A DNA stretch of 64,000 bases, from assembly GCF_050003625.1 (NCBI RefSeq), contig NC_134400.1:224914085-224978084 (forward strand), written 5' to 3'. The translations under genes and the position numbers were made by a program. The stretch is from Haematobia irritans. Taxonomy: Eukaryota > Arthropoda > Insecta > Diptera > Muscidae. Every line of letters begins with the position of its first letter. Positions within the stretch are counted from its first letter, which is position 1. Under the pieces are notes generated by a model that saw nothing but the letters and a program-made list of their open reading frames with translations, was not told the origin of the DNA and did not search any database. This document shows positions 48,801-59,612 of this stretch, one piece after another.

Positions 48801-50584
48801 CAATGAAGTTCTCTCTATAATGAACAAATTTCAAAAACACGGTCTTTTCATTCCCATTTTCTTGTATTCTGTATAATGAAGTTTCTATCTAAAGATTCAT
48901 AGAAATTAATCTTCTATGCTAATTAAAACTCTCATTCGTATTTTAAAGACAAGAAATATTTCTACTCACGAAAATAATTGTATAATACTAAAATATTGAA
49001 TTTAAAAAAAAAAAAATATTTTAACTAAATTAGAATTTAATTAATCTGAACTGGAGTTAGTAATATATTAATGTAACATCCAGAGAAGAAATATGATCAC
49101 CTCCTAGAGCAAAATGTTATTTTTGGCCGGTGAATATGTAAAATGTTTGTCACAACCATGTTATTTTTTCCGACATTATGTGTCGGATTCCAACAACCAT
49201 GTTGTGTTTGTCGAGAAAACAAAAGTGTTCCATGTTTCCCATTCAAAAATAACACTTTGTCTGTGAGCTGATCATATGCCTTCCTGTGCGTGAATGCAAT
49301 GCAATTTAATTCCTTTTCCACAGAGAATCCTTAATTATAACGCATAACACTCCACATTGTGAGACATATGATTTCCATTGTATATCTTATTTGGATCCAT
49401 AATAAAAAAAAAACTTTTCTTTTGGTTTATATAAGAGTACATTGCAACATAATAAACAAGTAGTACCGGTATCTATCTGTACATAATCATAAGCACGATA
49501 TAATGGCATCTTCTTTACAATTTGATTACAAACCTAACAATGCTATAAGCAAATCTCATTCATAATAAAACTTCTACAATAGAAAAGAATTCAAAGAAGA
49601 CGATGTCAACGATGGTGATGACTACGACGACGACAACGTCAACGAGGACGTTGACAATGTTGAACTAGGCGAAATAGTTCAAGGATAATATTTTTCCCAC
49701 TCAGTGGTAATTCTACTATTCACTGTATTTCTCAATATCATCATCATCGTCATGTTGTGTCACCAATGTGCTGGTCGGTATGCACTTGAAATGTAAGACA
49801 AGTATCCTCCATGCACACATACACACCCACACAAAGTGAAATTCCTATAGGTTGGCTTAGGCATACAGGTAGAGATATAAATATCGGGGGAAACACCATA
49901 ATGTAAGGGGGTCAGACAAAGGGAAATGACATAAGCAAAAAATACAAATAAGAAAAAAACCAACATTGTATGGAGTCGACTATAGATTACACTATACCAA
50001 GCCTTTTCATACAATCAATTAAAATTTACGAGATGTTTTAACTTAAATGTTTGATAGTAAGGTAAATTGAATTAAATAAGCTTTAAAATAATTATACAAT
50101 ATGAAGTAAATTAAATCAAAATAAATAAATAAATAAATAAAAAAATATTAAATATATAAGTAAAAAATATTTTTAATTAAATGAAACTAAAATCAAAACG
50201 AAACGAAACTATATAAAAAAATCCAATGAATTCAACCTAAGCATTGGCACATTAATTTCATATTTAATTGCAGACAAATACAAGCATGAGTTCATCTATT
50301 TATCACATTAAATGTTTATTTTTATTGAAATGCGAATGAAATGTTTTCAACAATCCCTCTGAGAAGGAGATGAGACTAGTTGCGAAACTGTAGAAATGCT
50401 CATTCCAAACAAGCTCCCCCCTGAAGAATACTTTTAAGGCAAAAGCTGAAGAATATAATGTGGGCTTGTCATTAGAGGAAACCACATTGACTCCCTTATG
50501 AACTACTAGTAAATTGCCAAAGAACTAGCTCAGATCTTTGTGCTATATAGACACCTCTATTTCTAGATCCACAGAACCGACGAC
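48801..50584. other. No gene; decayed foldback near 49110-49262
   Basis: Apart from the inverted aaaatgttatttttgg / caaaaataacactttg pair and a GAC/AAC trinucleotide-rich stretch at 49598-49670, nothing was recognised. A simple (AATA)n run is at 50123-50145. Confidence 0.4.
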
Positions 50585-50598
50585 GAACCTACTTAGCT

Positions 50599-50955
50599 AG
50601 GTTAGGTTAGGTTAGGTTAGGTTATGTGGCAGCCCGATGTATCAGGCTCACTTAGACTATTCAGTCCATTGTGATACCACAGTGGTGAACTTCTCTCTTA
50701 TCACTGAGTGCTGCCCGATTCCATGTTAAGCTCAATGACAAGGGACCTCCTTTTTATAGCCGAGTCCGAACGGCGTTCCACATTGCAGTGAAACCACTTA
50801 GAGAAGCTTTGAAACCCCAGAAATATCACCAGCATTACTGAGGTGGGATAATCCACCGCCGAAAAACTTTTTGGTGTTCGGTCGTAGCAGGAATCGAACC
50901 CACGACCTTGTGTATGCAAGGCGGGCATGCTAACCATTGCACCACGGTGGCTCCC
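50599..50955 (-). repeat. tRNA-derived SINE, complete, with GGTTA tail
   Basis: 357 bp, minus orientation. The head (right end) reads gagccaccgtggtgcaatgg, ttagcatgcc and ggtcgtgggttcgattcc, with tRNA-like A and B boxes for RNA polymerase III. The body has cagtaatgctggtgat-type sequence. The tail (left end, plus sense) is five ggtta units. A perfect 14-bp target duplication aacctacttagcta flanks it (50585-50598, 50956-50969), as made by LINE-driven insertion. Confidence 0.93.
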
Positions 50956-50969
50956 AACCTACTTAGCTA

Positions 50970-51867
50970 AAGTCAATCATTAATCTATTGATTTTTTACG
51001 TTTTATTTAATTTTTTAAATTTCTTAATTAACAAAAAAAAAAAAAAAAAAATAACATTAAAAAGCCTTACATAAAAATATTCTGGTTCTAGTTCGGAAGC
51101 AAAAATAATTAGTCGATGTTTTTCGTAAAGTGGTTCATCTTTGCATTACTGGTAAGTAGCCTAAATTAAGTATAACTACGTTTATACATTACTTGTAGTC
51201 AGAGAATTCTCTATCTTGTGAGCTTTCTCGTGACAATCGGTAGTCGACTACTTATCTAGTTGGCATCTGGTGGCCACTGACCACCTCAATTTTTAGAGAT
51301 ATTAAAAATATCTGTCTGCTTGTGTGTTTATTTAAGTACAAAGATAATTAATTTCACTAAGTGAAATTGTTGTAATTTCCTTTGTTGTTGTTGTTATTTT
51401 AATTTTTATATTATCCATATGACTACGATACAAACACAAATGTATTTTCTGGCATTTTTGCGGTAAGGTCGATTTATTGTCTATCCGTTAAAATTTGCAA
51501 AACACATATTGATAATTATAAACAAAAAATGTATATGTGGTATATAATTTATTTAACTAATTTAATATAAAATAAACATAAAACGTAATATAATCATGCT
51601 GTTCGAATGTGTGCATGAATGAGCAAGAGTATATATTTGATATCTTCGGCGAAATACTCCTAAAACCGCAACAGAATGATTTTGTAATTTAACCACAATT
51701 GTAGTTGTATAGTTTAATTCATTTTGTAGAAGCTGAAAAATTCAGAGTCACAATACGACTAAAAATATTGTGTTGATGAGCATATTGACCATTTCCCAAT
51801 GGAAATACAAATATTTTTTTTCATTGCTGTACATAAAGTTTGTACCACGTGGTTGATTCCCTCACAT
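50970..51867. other. No gene recognised
   Basis: AT-rich sequence with an 18-base A run near 51033-51050. Nothing else was identified. Confidence 0.4.
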
Positions 51868-52192
51868 GTTAGATTAAGTATAGTGACTGCCCGATATTTT
51901 AGGCTCACTTAGAGTGTTCAGTGAATTGCGTACCACTTCCCTTTTGTCAAAACGAATGCTGCCGTATTCTATGTTTAGCTCAATGACAAGGAATCCCATT
52001 TTTATAGGCGAGTTCGAACGGTGTTTCACATTACGGTAAAACCACTTATAAAAGATTTAAAACTCTCAGATATGTCACTGAGCTTTATAGAGAACGAATG
52101 AGAGGCCGCTGAAAAAGTTATTGGTGTTTGGAATTGAATCCATGGCCTTTTGTATGCAAGCCGGGTATCCTAACCATTGCATCACGGTGGCT
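51868..52192 (-). repeat. Diverged tRNA-derived SINE
   Basis: Same family and orientation as 50599-50955 (gcccgatattttaggctcac, ctcaatgacaagg, gcatcacggtggct), with many substitutions and without a clean tail or target duplication. Confidence 0.8.
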
Positions 52193-52250
52193 ACTTAATA
52201 CCGCTCTGAATATGGACCTCATGGAAATTAGCCCTAAAACCTAAATTAAG

Positions 52251-52600
52251 TACACTGAAAAAAGTATGTAGTTTAATTTAAGTACGCGGAATTTAACTTA
52301 TATTTGTTTGTATTTAAATTTTATTTTTTCCTTTCGAAATTTTCCATATCTCAATAAAATGTTCGTTTTAATTTTAGGAACTAATCGTGGATATAAAGTT
52401 CAATGACCGTACACATTAGTTCAATATGAACTAACACAAAAGAATTTTTTCGTACGATTCTCTAAATTAGTAAGAATGAACTACTTTGTGGTTAAAATGG
52501 TCATGATTTGGGGCCAATGAAATATCAAAATGTTGAGTATAATTTAGTTCAATTTTCCCAAAAGGTAGTTCGTACTTCCTATAAAACAATTTTATATTTT
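52251..52600. mobile_element. ACACNGAAAA-ended element, copy 3
   Basis: Starts acactgaaaaaagtatgtag and shares aactaatcgtggatataaag, ttcaatgaccgtacacat and ttcaatatgaactaa with 9014-9534 and 11697-12399. Non-coding. Confidence 0.6.
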
Positions 52601-53390
52601 AAATTGTCCTTTGATTGAATTGGACTTATTTGGATTCATTCGCAGAAATCAATGATTTATATGAACGTTCCTAGGCATCTCTGCCTCTCTACGTTTTGAC
52701 ATTTTAAGTTTAGTGTTGTTACACAAATACGGAAATGCCATTTTATTTAAATACAATTAGGTCAAACTGAAATGCTTTTAGATATATGTACCACGGATGC
52801 TCAAAATTGAATGATAAAAATTGTATGAAGGAAAATTTTAAGATGAGTAACCTTCGGTTTTCGATAGATACATTCCCTGTGGGGAAACGAACAATTTCAG
52901 GATAGTATACCTACCTTGAAAGAAAGCGCAGGATTATTTTAGAAATGTTTAACAAAGTTTTTTACTAATTGCATTATGACACATATAAGTTACAACTTTT
53001 CGTTAATTTGAAGTAAATAAATAAAATTAAATTATGTTCATTTATATATTTTGTTTATCTCAGTGATATTACTGAAAGTCACATCTTATACACATCTGGG
53101 TTACTCAGGTATCTATAAATTCTGTATACACATGGATGCATTTTGGTGATGTCACTTATTGTTTGTTTGTATACATACATCTCTGATTTCATTAGTTATC
53201 AAGTTTAATTTTTTTTAGAATTTACTCCTCAATTTCATCAACAGGAAAGTTTTTTTTTAAGCTAACAGGAAAAATCCATAATAAAACATAAAATGAAATA
53301 GGAAACATTCTTCATTTTTCATTAGCATAGTTTAGCAGACACTCATATCCCATGTTAGCTTCAACAGCAAAAAATAGGAAAAAACAAGTA
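52601..53390. other. No gene recognised
   Basis: AT-rich sequence; nothing identified on either strand. Confidence 0.4.
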
Positions 53391-53391
53391 A

Positions 53392-54752
53392 GGAAAGTAT
53401 AAAGTCGGGCGGGGCCGACTATATTACACCCTGCACCACTTTGTAGATCTAAATTTTTGATACCATATCACATCCGCCAAATGTGTTGGGTGCTATATAT
53501 AAAGGTTTGTCCCAAATACATACATTTAAATATCACTCGATTTGGACAGAATTTGATAGACTTTTACAAAATCTATAGACTCAAAATTTAAGTTGGCTAA
53601 TGCACTAGGGTGGAACACAATTTTAGTAAAAAAAATATGGGAAACATTTAAATCTGAAGCAATTTTAAGGAAACTTTGCAAAAGTTTATTTATGATTTAT
53701 CGCTCGATATATATGTATTAGAAGTTTAGGAAAATTAGAGTCATTTTACAACTTTTCGACTAAGCAGTGGCGATTTAACAAGGAAAATGTTGGTATTTTG
53801 ACCATTTTTGTCGAAATCAGAAAAACATATATATGGTAGCTATATCTAAATCTGAACCGATTTCAATCAAATTTGGCACACATGACTATACTACCAATTG
53901 TACTCCTTGTGCAAAATTTCAAGCTAATCGGGATAAAACTCTGGCTTCTGGGTCCATATAAGTGCATATCGGGCGAAAGATATATATGGGAGCTATATCT
54001 AAATCTGACTCGATTTCAACCAAATTTGGCACGCATAGCTACAATGCTAAATGTACTCCCTGTGCAAAATTTCAACCAAATTGGGCCAAAACTCTGGCTT
54101 TTAGGACCATATTAGTCCATATCGGGCGAAAGATATATATGGGAGCTATATCTAAATCTGAACCGATTTCAATCAAATTTTGCACACTTGACTATACTAC
54201 TAATTGTACTCCTAGTGCAAAATTTCAACTAAGTTCGCCTATAAATCTGGCTTCTGGGGCCATATAAGTCCATATCGGGCGAATGATATATATGGGAGCT
54301 ATATCTAAATCTGAACCGATTTCAATCAAATTTTGTACACTTGGCTATACGACTAAGTGTTATGTTTGTACAAAATTTCAAGCAAATCGGTATACAAGTC
54401 TGGCTGCTGGGTCCATATTAGTGCATATCGGGCGAAAGATATATATGGGAGCTATATCTAAATCTGAACCGATTTCTTCCAAAATCAATAGGGTTCTATT
54501 CTGACCCAAATTAGGAACATGTGCCAAATTTGAAGGCGATTGGACTTAAATTGCGACCTAGACTTTGATCACAAAAATGTGTTCACAGACAGACGGACGG
54601 ACAGACGGACATGGTTATATCGACTCAGGGACCCACCCTGAGCATTATTGCCAAAGACACCATGTGTCTATCTCGTCTCCTTCTGGGTGTTACAAACATA
54701 TGCACTAACTTATAATACCCTGTTCCACAGTGTGGCGCAGGGTATAATTAAA
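53392..54752 (+). repeat. Dispersed element with five 153-bp tandem units
   Basis: Begins aagtaaggaaagtataaagt and cgggcggggccgactatatt, and ends aataccctgttccacagtgt before cgcagggtata. Inside, the word tatatatggg (first unit tatatatggt) starts at 53828, 53981, 54134, 54287 and 54440, an exact period of 153 bp. Further copies lie at 55225-58730. Since 153 is divisible by three, one frame stays open through several units (YMGAISKSEPISIKF repeated), but no known protein is recognised. Confidence 0.85.
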
Positions 54753-55224
54753 CGAAAGCCCAAACATCAGTTTTACCGTTGGGCCACTTTAGTGGCAAAT
54801 TTGACAATTTTTTTCAAGCGGTGATACCTTTTTGTTTTGCCAATAAATGTGATACCTTTTTTTATTATTTTGTGACACTTTTTTGTCATACTGTGCCACC
54901 TTTTAATTACATTCATTTACACTGTAGTATATTTCACACATTTCGATCGCAAATATATTCTTAACAAATAAACGAGTTCATGAGTCGAATATTTTATTTG
55001 TGAGTATTTTTTTTACCATAATATTATCAGTTTATACTTTCACCCACTAAAAGTATACATGAAAAATATCCTATAGTGATAAACAGGCTAACATTAATAT
55101 TAAACTAGTTAAGATCTAAATTAAAAAAAGGTTATTTTAATACGCTTTATAACACAATGATATAAATGCTTTTAATTGCTGAATTTTCTTTATGGAAAAT
55201 TGTGTCACTTTTTAAGTCACTTTT
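54753..55224. other. No gene recognised
   Basis: AT-rich spacer between two copies of the 153-bp-unit element. Confidence 0.4.
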
Positions 55225-55593
55225 TATACCCTTCACCACTACTGTGGTACAGGGTATAATAAGTTTGTGCATTTGTATGTAACGCCAAGAAGGAAAAGTC
55301 TGAGACCCATCGTTTAGTATACCGATCGTCTTAGCATTAAATTCTGAGTCGATAGCGATGTCCGTCTGTCTGTCTGTATATGTAATTTGGCACAGAGCCA
55401 AATGGTTTGCGGCGCCCGTAAAATATGCAAAATATCAGCCAAATCGGTTCACAAGGAGTGTGTCTAGTAGTATCGTTAAGTGTGCCAAATTTGGTTTAAA
55501 TTGATTCCGATTTAGATATAGCTCCCATATATATCTTTCGCCCGATTATATGGCCCCAGAAGCCAGAGTTTTACCCTAATTTGCTTGAAATGT

Positions 55594-55662
55594 TGCATTA
55601 GGTTAGGTTAGGTTAGGTGGCAGCCCGATGTATCAGGCTCACTTAGACTATTCAGTCCATTG
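55594..55662 (-). repeat. SINE tail fragment, split by a TIR element
   Basis: ttaggttaggttaggttagg tail followed by tggcagcccgatgtatcagg and ttcagtccattg, as in the SINE at 50599-50955. The next SINE bases (tgataccac, ggtgaac) appear only after the insertion, at 57076-57095. Confidence 0.85.
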
Positions 55663-57073
55663 CACCCAGAAAAAAGTGCCTTCGAAACTAAAGGAAAAAA
55701 TTTTCATCAATATAGTTTATCCATTTTATTTCCATTAAGGTAAATATTTGTGCAAAATAATAAAATTTACTCGTTTCAGTAAAAAAATCCTAAACTGTAA
55801 GCAGTTAGGATTAGTTCATTAACTAGAATAAGGCATGGAATTTTACTCATACTATTTTCTTCGTTGGGGATAAGAATTTACTACTGAAAAAGAAAATTTT
55901 ATTCACCGATAACAAAGCATTCGTAAAAATAAACAAAAACCGAACTAAAACCAAGTTTCCTCAAAATTAGTAAAATTTCTTATAAAATGATAATTGCGAC
56001 TTCCTTTATAATAGAAAGTTTTTCATACATACGAACAACACTTGGCATAGAAAAATATTTTAGTTCATTCGTACTAAGAAGTATGCAATCCTTTCAAAAC
56101 TTAAGGAAACACACTTGTTAGAATATAGGAAATTTTCCTAAATTTCTATTGTCTACCTGTAATCGATACCTGTCATCGTAATCGATGTGTTTGCGCGTGG
56201 GTGTAATCGATATATTTGCGCGTCGGTTGTTTTTTTAGTTGGAATCGCGTTGTTTTGGTATACGGAGAGATTGTTAAAAAATAATATGGTAAAATAATAT
56301 AATAAATAACAAATAAAATATATAAAATATTTGTTATTTTAAATTAGTGAGAAAAATTTTCGTTTTTTTAAATAAATCTATCAATGTTCGTGATAGTGTA
56401 TAAAGAAAGAAAACACCAGCAGAATAACAACCCTTTCATTTGTCTTCATTTTGGAATCTTCAATTATCAGGTAATATTCAGTGACGCTAACCTTTTGCAA
56501 CAAAAATGTTTTATATTTGTAGGTATTGAAATTGTAAAAGGAGGACAAAATCGTTAGGCAGCAACTTATTAAAAGTGAAAAGTACAAGAAGAAGAAGAAG
56601 AAAAAGTGCGTTTTACAGTTGATAATATCACACGGAAATTGGAAATAGTGGAATAATAAACTAATATTTCAAAGAGATTCGATGCTGTTGATTCTTAATA
56701 AATATATTCAATATATTAATAAAACATGTCTTTTATTGAAGATAAAATTGCTTATAGAAATAAATAAAATTGTATTTAAAAACGAAGGTAAGCAGTTCTA
56801 ATTATGAAGTAAAAGTTTTACCACAAATGTGTAAGATTTGTCGAAATGAATGAAAAAATTTCAATAAAATCATTCCATATATGAATTCAAATTAGTTAAA
56901 TTTTTTCATTCTGTAGTATAGTGGTATATAAATATAGGAAAATTATTATTCCTAATTTCTACGAAAATCACATCGTTCAAACAAATAAAAATGTCTTTGG
57001 CGCTATACGAAGTTCAACTTTCTTCACAATGAGTTCATTTTAACTTAAAGAAGGGGTCACTTTTTTCTGGGTG
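55663..57073. mobile_element. Long-TIR element with CACCCAGAAAAAAGTG ends, copy 2
   Basis: 1411 bp, a longer relative of 13587-14756 with the same ends. Comparing with the intact SINE at 50599-50955 shows that the empty site was ccattgtgat, so the target duplication is the two bases TG. The shared splice-like junctions recur: ATCAG|gtaata at 56470/56471, a 52-bp intron-like stretch to 56522, then an exon-like block ending ACGAAG|gtaagc at 56787. Confidence 0.85.
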
Positions 57074-57960
57074 TGTGATACCACATTGGTGAACTAGGAA
57101 TACAATTAGTAGTGTAGTCAAGTTTGGTAAATTTTTAATAGAAATCGGTTCAGATTTAGATATAGCTCCCATATACTATATCATTCGCTCGATTTGGACT
57201 AATATGACCACAGAGGCAAAAGCTTTACTCTGATTTACGTGAAATTTTGCAGAGGGAGGGAGTAGAATTAACATTCTAACTACGCTTGCTAAATTTTGTT
57301 GAAATCGGTTCAGATTTAGATATAGCTCCCGAATATACCGTTCGACCGATTTAGACTCATGTACCCACAGAGGCCAAAGTTTTACCCCGATCTACTTGAA
57401 ACTTCGCACAGGGAGTAGAATTGAGGTTCTGAATATGCATGCTAATTTTGGTTGAAATCGGTTCAGATTTTGATATAGCTCCAATATATATCTTTCGCCC
57501 GATTTTCCGTCATATGACCGTGAAGGTCAAAGTTTGCACAGGGAGTAGAATTAACATAGTAACTATGCATGTGCAATTTGATTGAAATCGGATCAGATTT
57601 CGATATAGCTTCCATATATATGTTTTTCCGATTTAGGCAAAAATGGTCAAAATACCCACATTTTCCTTATAAAATCGCTACTGCTAAGCCGAAAACTTGT
57701 AAAAATGACTCAAATTTTCCTATTACTCTAATACACACATATATCGACCGATAATCATAAATACACTTTTGCGAAGTTGCCTCAAAATTGGTTCTGATTT
57801 AAATGTTTCCCATATTTTTTTTAGTAACATTGTGTTTTGTCCCAGGGCATTAGCCGATTTAAATTTTAATTCTAGAGATTTTGTAGAAGTACAAAAACAC
57901 GGTTAATATATAAATATTTGTATATGGCAATATAAACCTTCATCAAGGAGTAACACAAAT

Positions 57961-58726
57961 TGTGGTCTACAAAGTGGTGAAGCGTATAATATAGAGGTTT
58001 TTGTACCAAATACATACATTTAAATCTGACTCGATCTGGACAAAATTTGCTAGATTTCTACAAAATAGATTTAAAATTTATGTCGGGGTGGAACACAATG
58101 TTAGTAAAAAAATATGGAAAACATTTAAATCTGAACAAATTTTGAGGCAACTTCGCAAAAGTGTATTTATGATTTATCGGTCGATAAATCGATAAGTGTA
58201 TTTATGATTTATCGGTCGATAGATATATAAAGGAAAATTGGAGTCATTTTTACATGTTTTCGACATAGCAATGACGATTTTTCAAGGAAAATGTGGGTCT
58301 TTTAGCCCAAATCGGAAAAACATATATATGGAAGCTATATCTAAATCTGAACCGATTTCAATCCAATTTGACATGCATAGTAACTATGTCAATTCTCCTC
58401 CTTGTGCAAAGTTTCACGTGAAGCAGAGTACAACTTTGGCCTCTGTGGTCATCTTAGTTTAAATCCGGCGAAAGATATATATGAGAGCTATATCTAAATC
58501 TGAACCGATTTCTTCCAAAATCAATAGGGTTCCAGATTGCCAAATTTGAAGGCGATTGGACTTTGATTACAAAAATGTGTTCACAGACAGACGGACGGAC
58601 GGGCAGACAGACATGGCTATATCGACTCTGGGACCGATACTGAGCAATATTACCAAAGACACCATCTCATCTCCTTCTGGGTGTTGCAAACATATGCACT
58701 AACTTATAATACCCTGGTCCACACTC
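57961..58726 (+). repeat. 153-bp-unit element, plus copy
   Basis: Mirror of the left arm: tggaacacaatgttag, acttcgcaaaagtgtattta and atatatggaagctatatcta are reverse complements of segments at 57600-57850. It ends like the 53.4-kb copy (cagacggacggacg, ccttctgggtgttgcaaac, aataccctggtccac). A short internal duplication (gtatttatgatttatcggtc) lies at about 58163-58220. Confidence 0.8.
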
Positions 58727-59612
58727 CGAAAGAATTCTCTTCGTTAATTTTACGAAGAATTCTTCATTAACTATTGTTGGTGAATTCTTCATTAAAACAA
58801 CGAAATTTTCATACATTTTCGTCAATTTTACGAAGATCATTTTACGAAACTACGAAACGTCTACGAAATATTCTACATTAACTTTTCTTCGTAAAAAGTT
58901 CGTACTTTTAACTAAACTTTCTTCAAATTTCATGACTTTTGTAAAGATTTTTTTTTACGAATTTATGAATATTTTACGAAACATTCTGCGTTAAAATTAC
59001 GAAACATTTTCTTTGAAATAACGAAGAACTTTCATTGAAGTTGTAAAATTTCCGATTGCGACATAAAATTGTCTTTGATAATGTGCTTGAGTGTATTCCT
59101 TTACTTATTTTTTTCTATGGTCTATGCTACTTCTCATTTGGGTGATAGGATGTTATGAATAAGAATGAGGCAACCAAACTGAAAATTATTCAAAAATTTA
59201 AGATATAAAATAGTGATGACATTTTTCAAACTACTACAACCACATGCACTTTGGACTTTGCAATTTTTTTCTAAAAGTTCGAACATTTTTCAAAAAAATT
59301 ACGAAAGTGTTTCATAAAAAGTACGATACTGTTTCATTAAAAATACGTAACAATTTCATAAAAAGTATGAACAATTTCATAAAAAGTACGAAACAATTTC
59401 ATAAAAGGAACGAAATTGTTTCATAAAAAGTATGAAACTTTTTCATAAAAAGTACGAAGTTATTTCTTACAAACTACGAAAAATTTGGAAGAATATTCTT
59501 CGTAAAAAGAACGAAAAATTTCGTACTTTTATTGAAAAGTTTGTTTGGTTGTAAAACAATGACAAATTTCGTACTTTTAATGAAATTTTTACGATAAAAA
59601 TTATTTCGGTGC
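58727..59612. mobile_element. ACGAAA-array MITE inserted at the end of the 153-bp element
   Basis: Sits between taataccctggtccacac and tctggtgcagggtata, which adjoin one another in the copy at 54.7 kb. The ends are weakly inverted (ccgaaagaatt and attatttcgg). The interior is an array of ttcataaaaagtacgaaac-like words. The frame at 59244-59426 only translates this array. Confidence 0.7.

Larger units (their letters stand above)
55225..57960 (-). repeat. 153-bp-unit element, minus copy, interrupted
   Basis: Starts at the end signature taccctt...gtggtacagggtata (reverse sense) and runs through units with gatatagctcccatatatat. It is interrupted at about 55594-57095 by a SINE fragment that itself holds a long-TIR element. 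The last part (57600-57960) pairs with the plus copy on its right as an inverted repeat. Confidence 0.75.

Noticed and set aside
50600..50626. Interstitial telomere (TTAGG repeats)
   Set aside because: The tract is the tail of a SINE next to its target duplication, and flies do not use TTAGG telomeres.
53962..54504. Protein-coding gene of 51-residue repeats
   Set aside because: The frame results from the 153-bp tandem period in a dispersed non-coding element; no start context or homology is recognised. The periodicity is reported as a finding instead.
59244..59426. Small repeat protein (SMNNFIKSTKQFHK)
   Set aside because: It only translates the ttcataaaaag array of a MITE.
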